NCBI GenBank assembly: GCA_028388995.1
Contig: JAOEQC010000017.1
Location: 1-37,476, forward strand
From: Ascidiaceihabitans sp.
GTDB lineage: Bacteria; Pseudomonadota; Alphaproteobacteria; Rhodobacterales; Rhodobacteraceae
DNA length: 37,476 bases
Reading direction: 5' to 3'
Below are positions 9,551 to 16,246 of the stretch, in pieces. The translations under genes and the position numbers were made by a program. The notes under the pieces are model-generated. The model was not told the DNA's origin. It saw only the letters and a program-made list of their open reading frames with translations, and ran no database searches. Numbering within the stretch: position 1 is the stretch's first letter; the number at the start of each line of letters is the position of its first letter.

Positions 9551-9949
9551 ATGAGCACGTTTGACGAAGATCTATTTTTAAAGGGTTTAGAGCAACGCAA
9601 ATCTACCCTTGGCGCAGAATACGTCGAAGGCAACTTAGCGGCCGCAGATGATTTTACCCGCCCCTTTCAAGAAGCCATGACAGCTTGGTGCTGGGGTTTT
9701 GGTTGGGGAGACGATGTCATAGATGCAAAAACGCGTTCGATGATGAACCTGTCTATGATCGGTGCCTTAGGCAAAATGCATGAATGGGAGTTACACCTGC
9801 ACGGCGCAATTGCCAACGGCGTATCCAAAGAAGAAGTTCGCGCGATCATCCACGTCATCGCCATTTACTGTGGCGTGCCACAGGGCGTTGAGTGTTTCCG
9901 CATAGCGCGCAAAGCATTCGAAGAGATCGACGCAGCCGCACAGGCCTAG
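9551..9949 (+). CDS. Carboxymuconolactone decarboxylase (CMD)-family protein
   Basis: 132 residues when started at ATG 9551, which has an AGGA SD; an upstream ATG at 9431 adds 40 residues with no family character and no SD, so I reject it. The sequence has the all-helical gamma-CMD pattern: SMMNLSMIGALGKMHEWELH, then HGAIANGVSKEEVRAIIHV and YCGVPQGVECFR. Members decarboxylate 4-carboxymuconolactone in the protocatechuate branch or act on related substrates. No other pathway genes are nearby, so the substrate is unknown. Its stop overlaps the end of a minus-strand ORF remnant. Confidence 0.88.
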   Translation: MSTFDEDLFLKGLEQRKSTLGAEYVEGNLAAADDFTRPFQEAMTAWCWGFGWGDDVIDAKTRSMMNLSMIGALGKMHEWELHLHGAIANGVSKEEVRAIIHVIAIYCGVPQGVECFRIARKAFEEIDAAAQA

Positions 9950-10143
9950 CTTAATGGTGTGCGCGCATTCCAAAACAATGTGCGCACAAGCCAGAAGACC
10001 ATAAGAACAAAAATCAACGGCTTTGGAACCGAAAGTATGCCAGATTCCCTGATTACATCAGGAAACACATTTTGACCCGGACCATTGAACGCTGATCCCG
10101 CTGCGGTAAAGAAACCGATGCACATACGCAGAATATGCTGTGA
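9946..10143 (-). pseudogene. 3' remnant of an unidentified membrane-protein ORF cut by the IS3 element
   Basis: The minus strand is open from the edge of the transposase remnant to TAG at 9946-9948. It encodes about 65 residues ending in a hydrophobic stretch (PKPLIFVLMVFWLVRTLFWN), unlike the transposase. The reading frame differs from orfB and begins where transposase similarity stops (near 10146). The simplest reading is the 3' end of a gene whose front was lost when the IS inserted or when a later deletion occurred. I do not recognise the family. Confidence 0.35.
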
Positions 10144-10145
10144 AA

Positions 10146-10567
10146 CGCGATGATGTAGCGGCTGTAATCGTCTAGGATCGTGCTGAGATAGAACCACCCC
10201 CAGCCGATGATCTTCAGATAGGTAAAATCCGTCTGCCACAGCTGATTGATGGCCGTGGTTTTGTCTTTGAACTCACTTGCCGCTTTGATGACGATAACCG
10301 CTGGGCTGGTGATCAGGTCATGCGCCTTAAGGACACGATAGACGGAAGCCTCTGATACAAAGTACCTTTCCTTATCTGCGAAGGTCACCGCAAGCTCTCG
10401 TGGCGACAGCTCTGTCTCCTTCAACGCCAGTTTGATCACCTTGCGGCGCACCTCATCAGGAATGTGGTGCGGGGGATGCTCAGTTTGGCCAGCGTCAGGC
10501 GGGCCGACAGATGCGATCCTTCGACCAACCGAATGATCTCTAACTTCTCAGATGCGGGATACCTCAT
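10146..10567 (-). pseudogene. IS3-family transposase orfB, internally deleted and truncated
   Basis: The gene starts with ATG 10567 overlapping the orfA stop (ATGA). The first about 35 codons (MRYPASEKLEIIRLVEGS...) follow the usual orfB N-terminus, then the sequence jumps from the RTTF segment straight to DEVRRKVIKLALKE in another frame: the stretch between, normally a few dozen codons, is missing. Downstream, the rve-domain start is readable (INQLWQTDFTYLK, with the first catalytic Asp, and STILDDYSRYIIA), after which similarity ends near 10146. The second Asp and the Glu of the DDE triad are absent, so it cannot encode an active transposase. Confidence 0.85.
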
Positions 10568-10938
10568 TCGTGATCGCCCCCATCGCCTATCATGCTTTTT
10601 TTGAGCAACCGGAGTTCGAGCGTCTGTTCGGCTACAACTTCCTTCAGATCACGTGCTTCACGGCGCAAATCTTTCACATCGTCGGTGTTCGCTGCACGGG
10701 CTGTATCGCCAGCCAGCCGACGCTTGCCTGCTTCCGTAAAGTCCTTCGGCCATTTGTAATAAACGCCCTGAGATATCCCATCACGGCGGCACAGCTTAGC
10801 GATACTGTCTTCGCCACGAAGGCCGTCCAGAACGACCCTAATCTTCTCTTCGGATGAGTAATGCTTGCGGGTCGCCCGTTTTATATCTTTGACGATCTTC
10901 TCGCCCGGGCTTTTGCGCATTCCAGTTGTCTGTCTCAT
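10564..10938 (-). CDS. IS3-family transposase orfA (HTH protein)
   Basis: 124 residues from ATG 10938, which has a GAGGAG SD; an in-frame extension to 10986 looks non-coding. The helix-turn-helix is in HYSSEEKIRVVLDGLRGEDS...LCRRDGISQGVYYKW, followed by a leucine-zipper-like coiled coil (DLRREARDLKEVVAEQTLEL RLLKKS), the standard OrfA layout. In active IS3 elements a -1 frameshift fuses OrfA to OrfB. Here OrfB is ruined, so this is at best a residual DNA-binding or dominant-negative protein. Confidence 0.85.
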   Translation of the reverse strand: MRQTTGMRKSPGEKIVKDIKRATRKHYSSEEKIRVVLDGLRGEDSIAKLCRRDGISQGVYYKWPKDFTEAGKRRLAGDTARAANTDDVKDLRREARDLKEVVAEQTLELRLLKKSMIGDGGDHE

Positions 10939-11190
10939 CTTCCACTCCTCAGTGGTTACGATGAGCAACAAACACTCTCTTAGCAATTTGCCCTATTTGG
11001 ACCCATTAGCGGTGACTAAAAGACAGGCGCAAAAACACCGACCACTACAACCTGTTTCCCTCTCATCATCTTCAAACGAGAGACAGGATAACTACAATCT
11101 GGCTTGTTTATAGTATCGGACACTATGCAAAACTTCCCAAAGTAGTTACAAATTTATGCCATTTGGGTCAAAAAACCATGGATTATCATG

Positions 11191-11233
11191 TAAACAAGGG
11201 GGATGAATGGTGGGTCGTGAGAAGCTCGAACTC
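11191..11233. repeat. attL: displaced copy of the tRNA-Val 3' end
   Basis: 43 bases matching 19085-19127 with three mismatches. It contains the tRNA-Val acceptor and T-arm segment (GGGTCGTGAGA, GCTCGAACTC) with no tRNA body behind it, so it is an attachment-site scar rather than a tRNA gene. Confidence 0.85.
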
Positions 11234-11522
11234 TTGAATGCCAAATCTAAAAACTGTGATAAACTAAAATATAAAAAATAATACATTATATAACAGTTAC
11301 TTAAACTACTCAAAAACTAAATAAGCAAAATCATAGATAACAAGTGTTGTGTGACATGTTGTGTCAAGTGTTGTGTCAAGCAGCACAAATAAAAACCTAA
11401 CCCACGCCGATTTTTAAACACTCTTAGTAATAGTAGTAAGAAAATCTAAACAGGTTAAACACAGAGGTTTAAGGAAGGGTGAGAAGGAAAAGATTAGAAT
11501 GATAGTACCACCATTCTCTTTG
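11234..11522. other. AT-rich non-coding stretch inside the left end of the element
   Basis: Runs of A and T follow attL (for example near 11260-11340), then come the triplet arm repeats at 11345-11378 and a purine-rich stretch around 11460-11510. I see no ORF with a plausible SD. It looks like the left recombination arm plus intergenic DNA. Confidence 0.6.
11345..11378. repeat. Left triplet of 12-bp-spaced repeats (integrase arm-site candidates)
   Basis: TGTTGTGTGA at 11345, TGTTGTGTCA at 11357 and again at 11369, in direct orientation at exact 12-base spacing, about 110 bases inside attL. The same triplet occurs inside attR. Confidence 0.75.
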
Positions 11523-11846
11523 TTATCCTTCCTGTCTTAATCCTAACTTTTGAAATCTGTTCCACTGTTGTTTGTGGTAATCTGAACTTTGATAAGCTTC
11601 ATGTCCTTTTGCATAGTCAAACAGCCTAGATGTGAAATCAATATCCCTAAAACTATTGTATTCTAGGGCTTTTGGTACAGTTTGTCTGTTCACATCAAAC
11701 CCTAACTCTACTCCTCGAATATGTTTGGTAGCTTCTTTCATCAAGTCTCTGACAAACAATTCGTCTGTGTCTGTGCATATTACAGAGTCGTGTACAGTTA
11801 ATATTGGTTTGTTTTGGCTGGTTGCTTTCTTGATGATTATTTTCAT
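11523..11846 (-). pseudogene. C-terminal remnant of a palm-polymerase-like protein
   Basis: A 107-residue ORF whose opening reads like the last part of the protein at 12316-13551: before the ATG the frame is open back to TAG (11865-11867) and reads FVDSNIM, resembling the ES-x-V/I-x segment of that protein, then PILTVHDSVICTDTDE gives a His-Asp motif in the same context as its LPLHDALIVP. Everything N-terminal is missing. A conserved-looking tail follows (RDLMKEATKHIRGVELGFDVNR). I take it as the 3' end of a second, diverged homologue, with low certainty that it is expressed. Confidence 0.45.
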
Positions 11847-11945
11847 GATATTGCTGTCTACGAACTACTCAGTAGGGAACGCAGACAGCAACTTCATCAG
11901 CTTCTGCAAGAAGCGTGGGCCATACAAGAACGAGGAATTATTCTG

Positions 11946-12287
11946 ATGAAAAGAGCACTGACCGTAGCAGCAACTATGTTTGCAAGTAGTGCGTATGCTT
12001 TTGATCCTGCTGATCTACAGAAGCTGATGGATACGAATGAGTGTGTGAAGTGTGATCTGAGTGGTGCTAATCTGGAGGCTGCTAATCTGATGGCTGCTAT
12101 TTTGAGTGACGCTAATCTGAGTGGTACTCGTCTGGCGGGTGCTAATCTGGCGTATGCTGATCTGAACGGTACTAATCTGGCGGGTGCTGATCTGGAGAGT
12201 GCTAGGCTTGGGCGTTTTGATCTGAACGGTGCAATTCTCTGTAACACCACCATGCCAGACGGTTCAGTGATCTACAGTGGTTGCTGA
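11946..12287 (+). CDS. Secreted pentapeptide-repeat protein (short paralogue)
   Basis: 113 residues from ATG 11946 (SD GAGGAA); an in-frame extension upstream to 11814 lacks an SD and would bury the signal peptide. Order: signal peptide (1 to about 18, ending S-A-Y-A), a spacer DPADLQKLMDTNECVKCDLS with two Cys, about ten A(D/N)LxG-type pentapeptides that should form a right-handed beta-helix, then the C-terminal cap GAILCNTTMPDGSVIYSGC with two more Cys. The cap is identical to that of the paralogue at 17788-18393. Proteins with this architecture are exported; their function is not established. Confidence 0.85.
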   Translation: MKRALTVAATMFASSAYAFDPADLQKLMDTNECVKCDLSGANLEAANLMAAILSDANLSGTRLAGANLAYADLNGTNLAGADLESARLGRFDLNGAILCNTTMPDGSVIYSGC

Positions 12288-12315
12288 CGGAAACTGTCGT
12301 AGATTGGCAATTCCT

Positions 12316-13551
12316 TTAAGTCCCTGAAGTCTTAATCAAAGGCCAAACACCTAACTGTTGGTAAAAGGTCTGCGAGAAGGTTTCCTTTGCTACTATCATG
12401 CTTTCAACAGGCACAATCAGCGCATCATGTAGTGGCAAGAACCCTACGCCCAGCGCCTGTAGTTTTTCCCTTGTCAGCCGCAAAACTTCTGATTCAAGGT
12501 AATTGAGATAAGCCCAATCAATGTGACGAGGTTTGAGGAGTTCCACCTGCGGCATCGCTTCCAGCATTGCTGACCTGACCTCTTTCCAAGGTGCCTTTGA
12601 CACTATTTCAGGGAAGTCTGTTTTAAACTTATCTGAATACCGAACCTTATTCAGACCACCAGTTCCGATACTGGCATTAGAGATCGCCTTCACAGCTTCA
12701 CGAGTCAAAGCAGGAACCAAACTTGCTACATCAGCATAGTATTCCGAACAGTCCCTATCTGGTAGGTTGTTCTTATTAACGTAGATGCCAAACAACACAG
12801 ATGGAATGGACGCTACAATGTCCACTTCACCACAAACCTGACCATCAATTCTGATTTTGTCTAAGCGGGTTTTATTGGACATTCCTTGGTAAGATGAAAT
12901 GTAACGTCCGTAGTTCTTAATGCAGCCTTTAAACTGACGTTGTAACGGCTCTAAGCGAGTGCTCCTACCGTTGACTTGGAGACCATCGTATTCGTGCTTA
13001 GCCATCCCCTGTCGTAGCTTAATGACGTCTTCTTTAACGGCTAACCACTCAGCTTCTGAGGACTTGGCATACCTGAAGTATAATCTGTTAGCCTGTTCTG
13101 ACTTCGATCTTCTGCGCTTAGTGAACTTGATGGGTTTGTACGTGATGTCTTTCAGTGGACGGCCTTCAAGCTCAGCGGTTAACACTTCGAACTCTAGTTC
13201 TTCCTCTGGGATCAAAGCGAGTAGCTCGTCTGACGGTCTGTATCTGGGTGCAGGGTTGTCAACAGGTGCAGCCATAGGATCAGACACCAGGATCAGGTGC
13301 CCGTTCTGGATGAGATCATCTCTAATGTTGAGGTAAGCCGTATGGCCTAATGGTAAGTTCTTGTTCCATTTACCACGATCAGAGGTGAAGAAGACAAGTT
13401 CGTTCTTACCTGCAAGAATTGCATCTACCAAAGATGAAACAACAATGTGAGCTTTGTATCTTTTAGCTTTCGCTCTTCTGTCACCAATCACAGCAAAGCT
13501 TAGAAGTTCCATGATAGGCTTCAACCTGTCGTCCTCAGACACCTCTAACAA
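12316..13551 (-). CDS. Divergent palm-domain polymerase-like protein (family A/T7-like motif order)
   Basis: 411 residues from TTG 13551, not a family I can name. Motifs in order: a Lys/Arg-rich stretch (143-150), KNYGRYISSYQ (212-222), RIDGQVCGEVDIVASIP with Asp244 (motif A-like), DCSEYYADVA (267-276), R284-x3-K288 with Asn292 and Gly296 (compare family A motif B, RxxxKxxxFxxxYG), ESEV (353-356) and LPLHDALIVP with His375-Asp376 (compare motif C, VHDE). The order and spacing fit a small family A/T7-like palm; no exonuclease motifs are evident. A strong SD and ATG lie upstream at 13640 but in another frame (see 13545-13640), so the N-terminus is uncertain. A polymerase or primer-synthesis role is inference. 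Confidence 0.6.
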   Translation of the reverse strand: MLEVSEDDRLKPIMELLSFAVIGDRRAKAKRYKAHIVVSSLVDAILAGKNELVFFTSDRGKWNKNLPLGHTAYLNIRDDLIQNGHLILVSDPMAAPVDNPAPRYRPSDELLALIPEEELEFEVLTAELEGRPLKDITYKPIKFTKRRRSKSEQANRLYFRYAKSSEAEWLAVKEDVIKLRQGMAKHEYDGLQVNGRSTRLEPLQRQFKGCIKNYGRYISSYQGMSNKTRLDKIRIDGQVCGEVDIVASIPSVLFGIYVNKNNLPDRDCSEYYADVASLVPALTREAVKAISNASIGTGGLNKVRYSDKFKTDFPEIVSKAPWKEVRSAMLEAMPQVELLKPRHIDWAYLNYLESEVLRLTREKLQALGVGFLPLHDALIVPVESMIVAKETFSQTFYQQLGVWPLIKTSGT

Positions 13552-13640
13552 TGATGGCAGACCATCGTACCAGTTCTTCTTTCCTCATTGATAACCTTCA
13601 TTCTACGGGAGTTAACTAAGGAGGATGGTATCTGTTTCAT
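13545..13640 (-). CDS. 31-codon ORF ahead of the polymerase-like gene: leader peptide or frameshifted N-terminus
   Basis: ATG 13640 has an excellent SD (AAGGAG, six bases before the ATG). The frame reads MKQIPSSLVNSRRMKVINEE and ends at TAG 13545-13547, overlapping the TTG start of the 411-codon frame. The downstream frame is open back to TGA 13585-13587 and reads GKKNWYDGLPSLLEV before the TTG, which looks like genuine coding sequence. A single indel near 13570-13590 would join the two, so this may be the true start of the polymerase-like gene. Otherwise it is a translationally coupled leader. Confidence 0.5.
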   Translation of the reverse strand: MKQIPSSLVNSRRMKVINEERRTGTMVCHHC

Positions 13641-13646
13641 GCTAAT

Positions 13647-13692
13647 CTCCTTAGTTCCATTAAGGAGTACTGGTCAGGTAGTTTACCAGTAC
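13647..13692 (-). promoter_or_regulatory. Tandem hairpins in the 5' leader, one masking the ribosome-binding site
   Basis: On the minus-strand transcript, CUCCUUA (13667-13661) can pair with UAAGGAG (13653-13647), which is the SD of the ATG at 13640, across a 7-base loop. Immediately upstream a second stem of 8 bp (ACCAGTAC 13685-13692 with GTACTGGT 13667-13674) can form; the two share one base. This suggests translational control of the downstream gene. Confidence 0.5.
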
Positions 13693-13744
13693 CTCTTGAG
13701 CCATATAATAGCAGATTTTACCTCGAAGTATATGGACTGGTAGC

Positions 13745-13773
13745 TTGCTTTTTATGTCCATTTATGATATAAT
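13745..13773 (+). promoter_or_regulatory. Sigma70-type promoter candidate
   Basis: TTGCTT (13745-13750), a 17-base spacer and a perfect TATAAT (13768-13773), about 90 bases upstream of the first small ORF at 13864. It would drive the 13864-14411 pair. Confidence 0.55.
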
Positions 13774-13863
13774 TACACACAGGAAGCAGACCACTCTTCT
13801 CAGCCATTTAAAGCTAGAAGGCCCCTGCTTCACATCCCCACATCATAGGAAAGGAAGTCCGTC

Positions 13864-14019
13864 ATGGATAACCAGACTCTACCTGTGTTCAGTGAGTACC
13901 AGTCTCTTAGACGCACTAATCCCAACGCCTATTGGAGTACCAAGACACAAACTGAAATGACCCGTGCCTATAAATTACACGGTCCTTCATTTTTCGATCT
14001 TCGCACGAGCCCAAAATGA
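13864..14019 (+). CDS. Small unknown protein, 51 residues
   Basis: ATG 13864 with SD AAGGAAG. The product (MDNQTLPVFSEYQSLRRTNP... ending FFDLRTSPK) is polar, with aromatic residues in NAYWS and HGPSFFDL. It has no membrane span or signal peptide. Its TGA overlaps the ATG of the next ORF (ATGA), strong evidence that both are translated from one mRNA. Function not recognised. Confidence 0.6.
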   Translation: MDNQTLPVFSEYQSLRRTNPNAYWSTKTQTEMTRAYKLHGPSFFDLRTSPK

Positions 14020-14411
14020 ACTTGTTTATTCTATTACAGCAAGGCGAGCAAAGGCTGCAGAGCAACGATGTGCTGTTTCATTCTCAGGTAGACTTGGTTC
14101 TGGGCATCCTACGCAGCACAGGGTCAATATCCTCAAAGCGTACTAGCATTGACGGTGAGTTGCACCGCTCAGTAGCTGCTGCGCTAGTCATGGCGTATGA
14201 AAAGGATACCACTGTAGACATCGCCATCAGACGAGCTGAAACGTTCTATGGCTATGGTTTTAGCACGAAGATTATTAGCTACTTAGACGCTGCTATAGCC
14301 AACGGTTTGCTTATAGCTAAGACTGCCAAGGCTAAAGGCAGATTAGATCTTGGCCCTCTTTTACAAGATTACTTAGAAGATAGTTACTTCAATCACATAC
14401 GTGAGGGGTAA
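14016..14411 (+). CDS. Unknown protein, 131 residues, coupled to the preceding small ORF
   Basis: It starts at ATG 14016 inside the stop of the upstream ORF. It is predicted mostly helical and soluble (for example GELHRSVAAALVMAYEKDTT, then STKIISYLDAAIANGLLI), with no signal peptide or membrane span. I recognise no domain. Position in a two-gene unit under the 13745-13773 promoter suggests a regulatory or replication accessory role for the element, which is only a guess. Confidence 0.65.
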   Translation: MNLFILLQQGEQRLQSNDVLFHSQVDLVLGILRSTGSISSKRTSIDGELHRSVAAALVMAYEKDTTVDIAIRRAETFYGYGFSTKIISYLDAAIANGLLIAKTAKAKGRLDLGPLLQDYLEDSYFNHIREG

Positions 14412-14418
14412 CCCTCGT

Positions 14419-14506
14419 GCTAGGGTTTACAGCAGATGTATATAATTACAACATAATCAATACCTTAACATTGTTCACGCTCCTGTAAACCGCTAGTTAC
14501 CTAGCG
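14419..14506. repeat. Mutually exclusive inverted repeats between two ORFs
   Basis: GGTTTACAG (14424-14432) pairs perfectly with CTGTAAACC (14483-14491), and CTAG on both sides extends it to 13 bp with one bulged G. CGCTAG (14491-14496) can instead pair with CTAGCG (14501-14506) around a TTAC loop. The same CTAG block is used in both folds, so only one can form at a time. It lies in the 207-base gap before the glucosaminidase gene. Confidence 0.5.
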
Positions 14507-14618
14507 TGCACCTTCCGTAGCCTCAATAGGCAACCCCCCACATCCAAAACAACCAGGTTATCGCCAAGACACGTATGTCTGCTGGCTTGTGTACCTGCTA
14601 ATCCCAAAGGAAATTACT

Positions 14619-15578
14619 ATGTCGCTAATGAAACCCGCCCCTAAACCAGATGATTTGATGACCAACATGCGCAGAGCTCTTGGGCCTGCATCTTCAACGC
14701 CAAGATCGCTAGAGCAAAAGCTGCAGTCTTTAACAGAGACAGAATTAAATCTGGTGCTGAACACGGCACAAATGGTCAAGCTAATCGCCCAGATGGACGC
14801 AGGTAAAGCACGGTCATATCGACAGATCGTACAGGGTTCTTATCCTAACATGCGCTCTACTTTACAGGCGCTGATCGCAGAAGTTTTACAAGACGCAGAC
14901 CCACTGCCAGACGTACCTACAATCACGCCGCAACAACCATCAGCTACTGAGCAAGCGGGTCAATTCTACGATAACTGGAATCGAAGCCTAAAGCCCACAG
15001 CTGATGATAAATCTGCCTCAGCATTAGAGGCTGCATTAGCAGATACGTTTTCAGACCAATCAGAAGAGCAAACGGATACACCTCCAGCACCCAACACCCG
15101 TAGCTTTATTGAACTTCCTAGCAGTAGCTTCGAAGGTAAGACTGATTTCTTAGCTCGTATGACACCCGTTGCTAAGGAAGTGGCTGGGGACCTAGGTATT
15201 AGTCACAAGATCGTACTCGCACAGGCAGCACTAGAGAGTGGCTGGGGTAAATCTGTGAAGAGTAACAACTACTTTGGGATTAAATCTCACGGCAAAGCTG
15301 GTGGGAAAGATGTGATCACCCACGAGGTTATAAATGGTAAGCGTGTAAAGATTACCGACAGCTTCCGCCAATACGATACACCTGAAGACAGTATACGAGG
15401 CTACGGTCAGTTCCTGAAGGACAACCAACGATACAAACAGTTTCTAAAGGCAGGCGCATCAGGCAATGAGAATACGCAACTAAGCGCATTACAATCATCT
15501 GGGTATGCCACCGATCCTAAGTACGGGCAGAAACTTGCAGCTATCATGAAGGGTATCCCTGACGAGGATGACGAGTGA
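14619..15578 (+). CDS. Glucosaminidase-domain (FlgJ/LytD-like) peptidoglycan hydrolase
   Basis: 319 residues from ATG 14619 (SD AAAGGAAA); the in-frame GTG 14589 adds ten residues and lacks an SD. The N-terminal half is helical followed by a Pro/Thr/Gln-rich linker (about 95-170). The C-terminal half (175-315) is a glucosaminidase domain: ALESGWG with predicted catalytic Glu206, then NNYFGIKSHG, FRQYDTPEDSIRGYGQFL and SGYATDPKYG. It should cleave the glycan strand of peptidoglycan. There is no signal peptide, so it may be released by lysis, packaged in a particle or exported by a dedicated route. It overlaps the next ORF by GTGA. Confidence 0.88.
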   Translation: MSLMKPAPKPDDLMTNMRRALGPASSTPRSLEQKLQSLTETELNLVLNTAQMVKLIAQMDAGKARSYRQIVQGSYPNMRSTLQALIAEVLQDADPLPDVPTITPQQPSATEQAGQFYDNWNRSLKPTADDKSASALEAALADTFSDQSEEQTDTPPAPNTRSFIELPSSSFEGKTDFLARMTPVAKEVAGDLGISHKIVLAQAALESGWGKSVKSNNYFGIKSHGKAGGKDVITHEVINGKRVKITDSFRQYDTPEDSIRGYGQFLKDNQRYKQFLKAGASGNENTQLSALQSSGYATDPKYGQKLAAIMKGIPDEDDE

Positions 15579-15829
15579 GAGACCCTGAGACTAGTGAAAG
15601 CTATCCCATTATTTGGTTAGATGAAAAAGCTGGCTTACGTTTGATCAGGTACAAAGACGACATCCAATGGATCGTACAGCTACGCCAATCTAGTCGGTGG
15701 AGATCACGCAGTTACAGCACGGATCTTCCAACCTTTTTCAGGGACTATCCAGAGCTAGATACAGGGGCAATACGTAATGCTATAGCCATTGATGCTAACA
15801 AGCGTCTGGTAAGCTCACAGAAGCCCTAG
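15575..15829 (+). CDS. Small unknown protein, 84 residues, coupled to the muralytic gene
   Basis: It starts with GTG 15575 overlapping the stop of the glucosaminidase gene (GTGA), so translation is probably coupled. The product is soluble, basic and tryptophan-containing (YPIIWLDEKAGL, DDIQWIVQLRQSSRW). It has no membrane segment, so it is not a classical holin. Function not recognised; it could be a chaperone, immunity or accessory partner of the enzyme. Confidence 0.6.
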   Translation: MRDPETSESYPIIWLDEKAGLRLIRYKDDIQWIVQLRQSSRWRSRSYSTDLPTFFRDYPELDTGAIRNAIAIDANKRLVSSQKP

Positions 15830-15920
15830 AGGAGTCATATGAGGCTGGTGAGGCAGCTATTGGCGGTATTGGTGAGTAATGCAATGCACCAGTAAATGTT
15901 CACAAGCCGTCTGTCACCAC
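15816..15920 (+). repeat. Imperfect direct repeat, copy A
   Basis: Shares ordered blocks with 16156-16246: AGAAGCCC, GGCTGGTGA, AGCTATTGGC, ATTGGT, CCAGTAAATG and CACCA, with small gaps. It contains the mini-ORF at 15839-15895. Confidence 0.65.
15839..15895 (+). CDS. 18-residue hydrophobic mini-ORF
   Basis: ATG 15839 follows a strong SD (GAGGAG). The peptide MRLVRQLLAVLVSNAMHQ has a short hydrophobic core with basic N-terminus. Its TAA abuts the ATG of the next ORF at 15896. The second repeat copy lacks an equivalent ATG. Expression is unproven; the SD is the main argument. Confidence 0.3.
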   Translation: MRLVRQLLAVLVSNAMHQ

Positions 15921-16108
15921 AGTTAATACGGTGTCAGCACGTCACACAATATGACGACGGCGCTGAACCAGATGAGGGCGGAGTTGAATCAGAGTCTATC
16001 TTTCCTAGACCAGCCCCAACCGCAGAACAGCCAACTAAAAGCATTAAACTCACAAACCCTAAAACCAGTGACTTACACATTACTTTCTCCCATTCAGTGA
16101 TTGGTTAA
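15896..16108 (+). CDS. Doubtful small ORF, 70 residues
   Basis: ATG 15896 directly follows the TAA of the mini-ORF, so it could be read by reinitiation. The product has an acidic middle (DDGAEPDEGGVESES) and a Pro/Thr-rich part. No domain, no signal peptide, no SD of its own. It may be non-coding. Confidence 0.3.
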   Translation: MFTSRLSPQLIRCQHVTQYDDGAEPDEGGVESESIFPRPAPTAEQPTKSIKLTNPKTSDLHITFSHSVIG

Positions 16109-16155
16109 CAATGTCAAACAATACGAGGCTCTGCAAATGTTAAGCGCCTAATACG

Positions 16156-16246
16156 CCACCAGAAGCCCGTATAAGGCTGGTGACAGAGCTATTGGCTAGG
16201 TTTATTGGTCGACGCCAGTAAATGGCTCTGAAGGCTGTCTCACCAG
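16156..16246 (+). repeat. Imperfect direct repeat, copy B
   Basis: The counterpart of 15816-15920, shorter by about 14 bases. The shared blocks keep order and approximate spacing, while the reading frame of copy A is broken, so conservation here would be at DNA or RNA level. Confidence 0.65.

Larger units (their letters stand above)
10143..11010 (-). mobile_element. Decayed IS3-family insertion sequence (outer ends uncertain)
   Basis: It contains an intact-looking orfA (10564-10938) and a broken orfB (to about 10146), the two-frame transposase layout of IS3-family elements with an ATGA overlap between frames. The left end has lost the second half of the DDE domain and its terminal repeat. 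The right end probably lies 50-80 bases upstream of orfA; I could not define terminal inverted repeats or a target duplication. Confidence 0.8.

Noticed and set aside
11211-11245. A second tRNA-Val gene
   Set aside because: Only the 3' acceptor and T-arm segment is present, with no anticodon or D arm. It is the attL scar.
11814-11945. Longer N-terminus for the short pentapeptide-repeat protein
   Set aside because: The extension has no SD and would place the signal peptide internally. ATG 11946 has a good SD and matches the paralogue.
15816-16246. Integron attC sites
   Set aside because: The repeats lack the paired core sites (RYYYAAC/GTTRRRY) at their ends and no integron integrase is visible.
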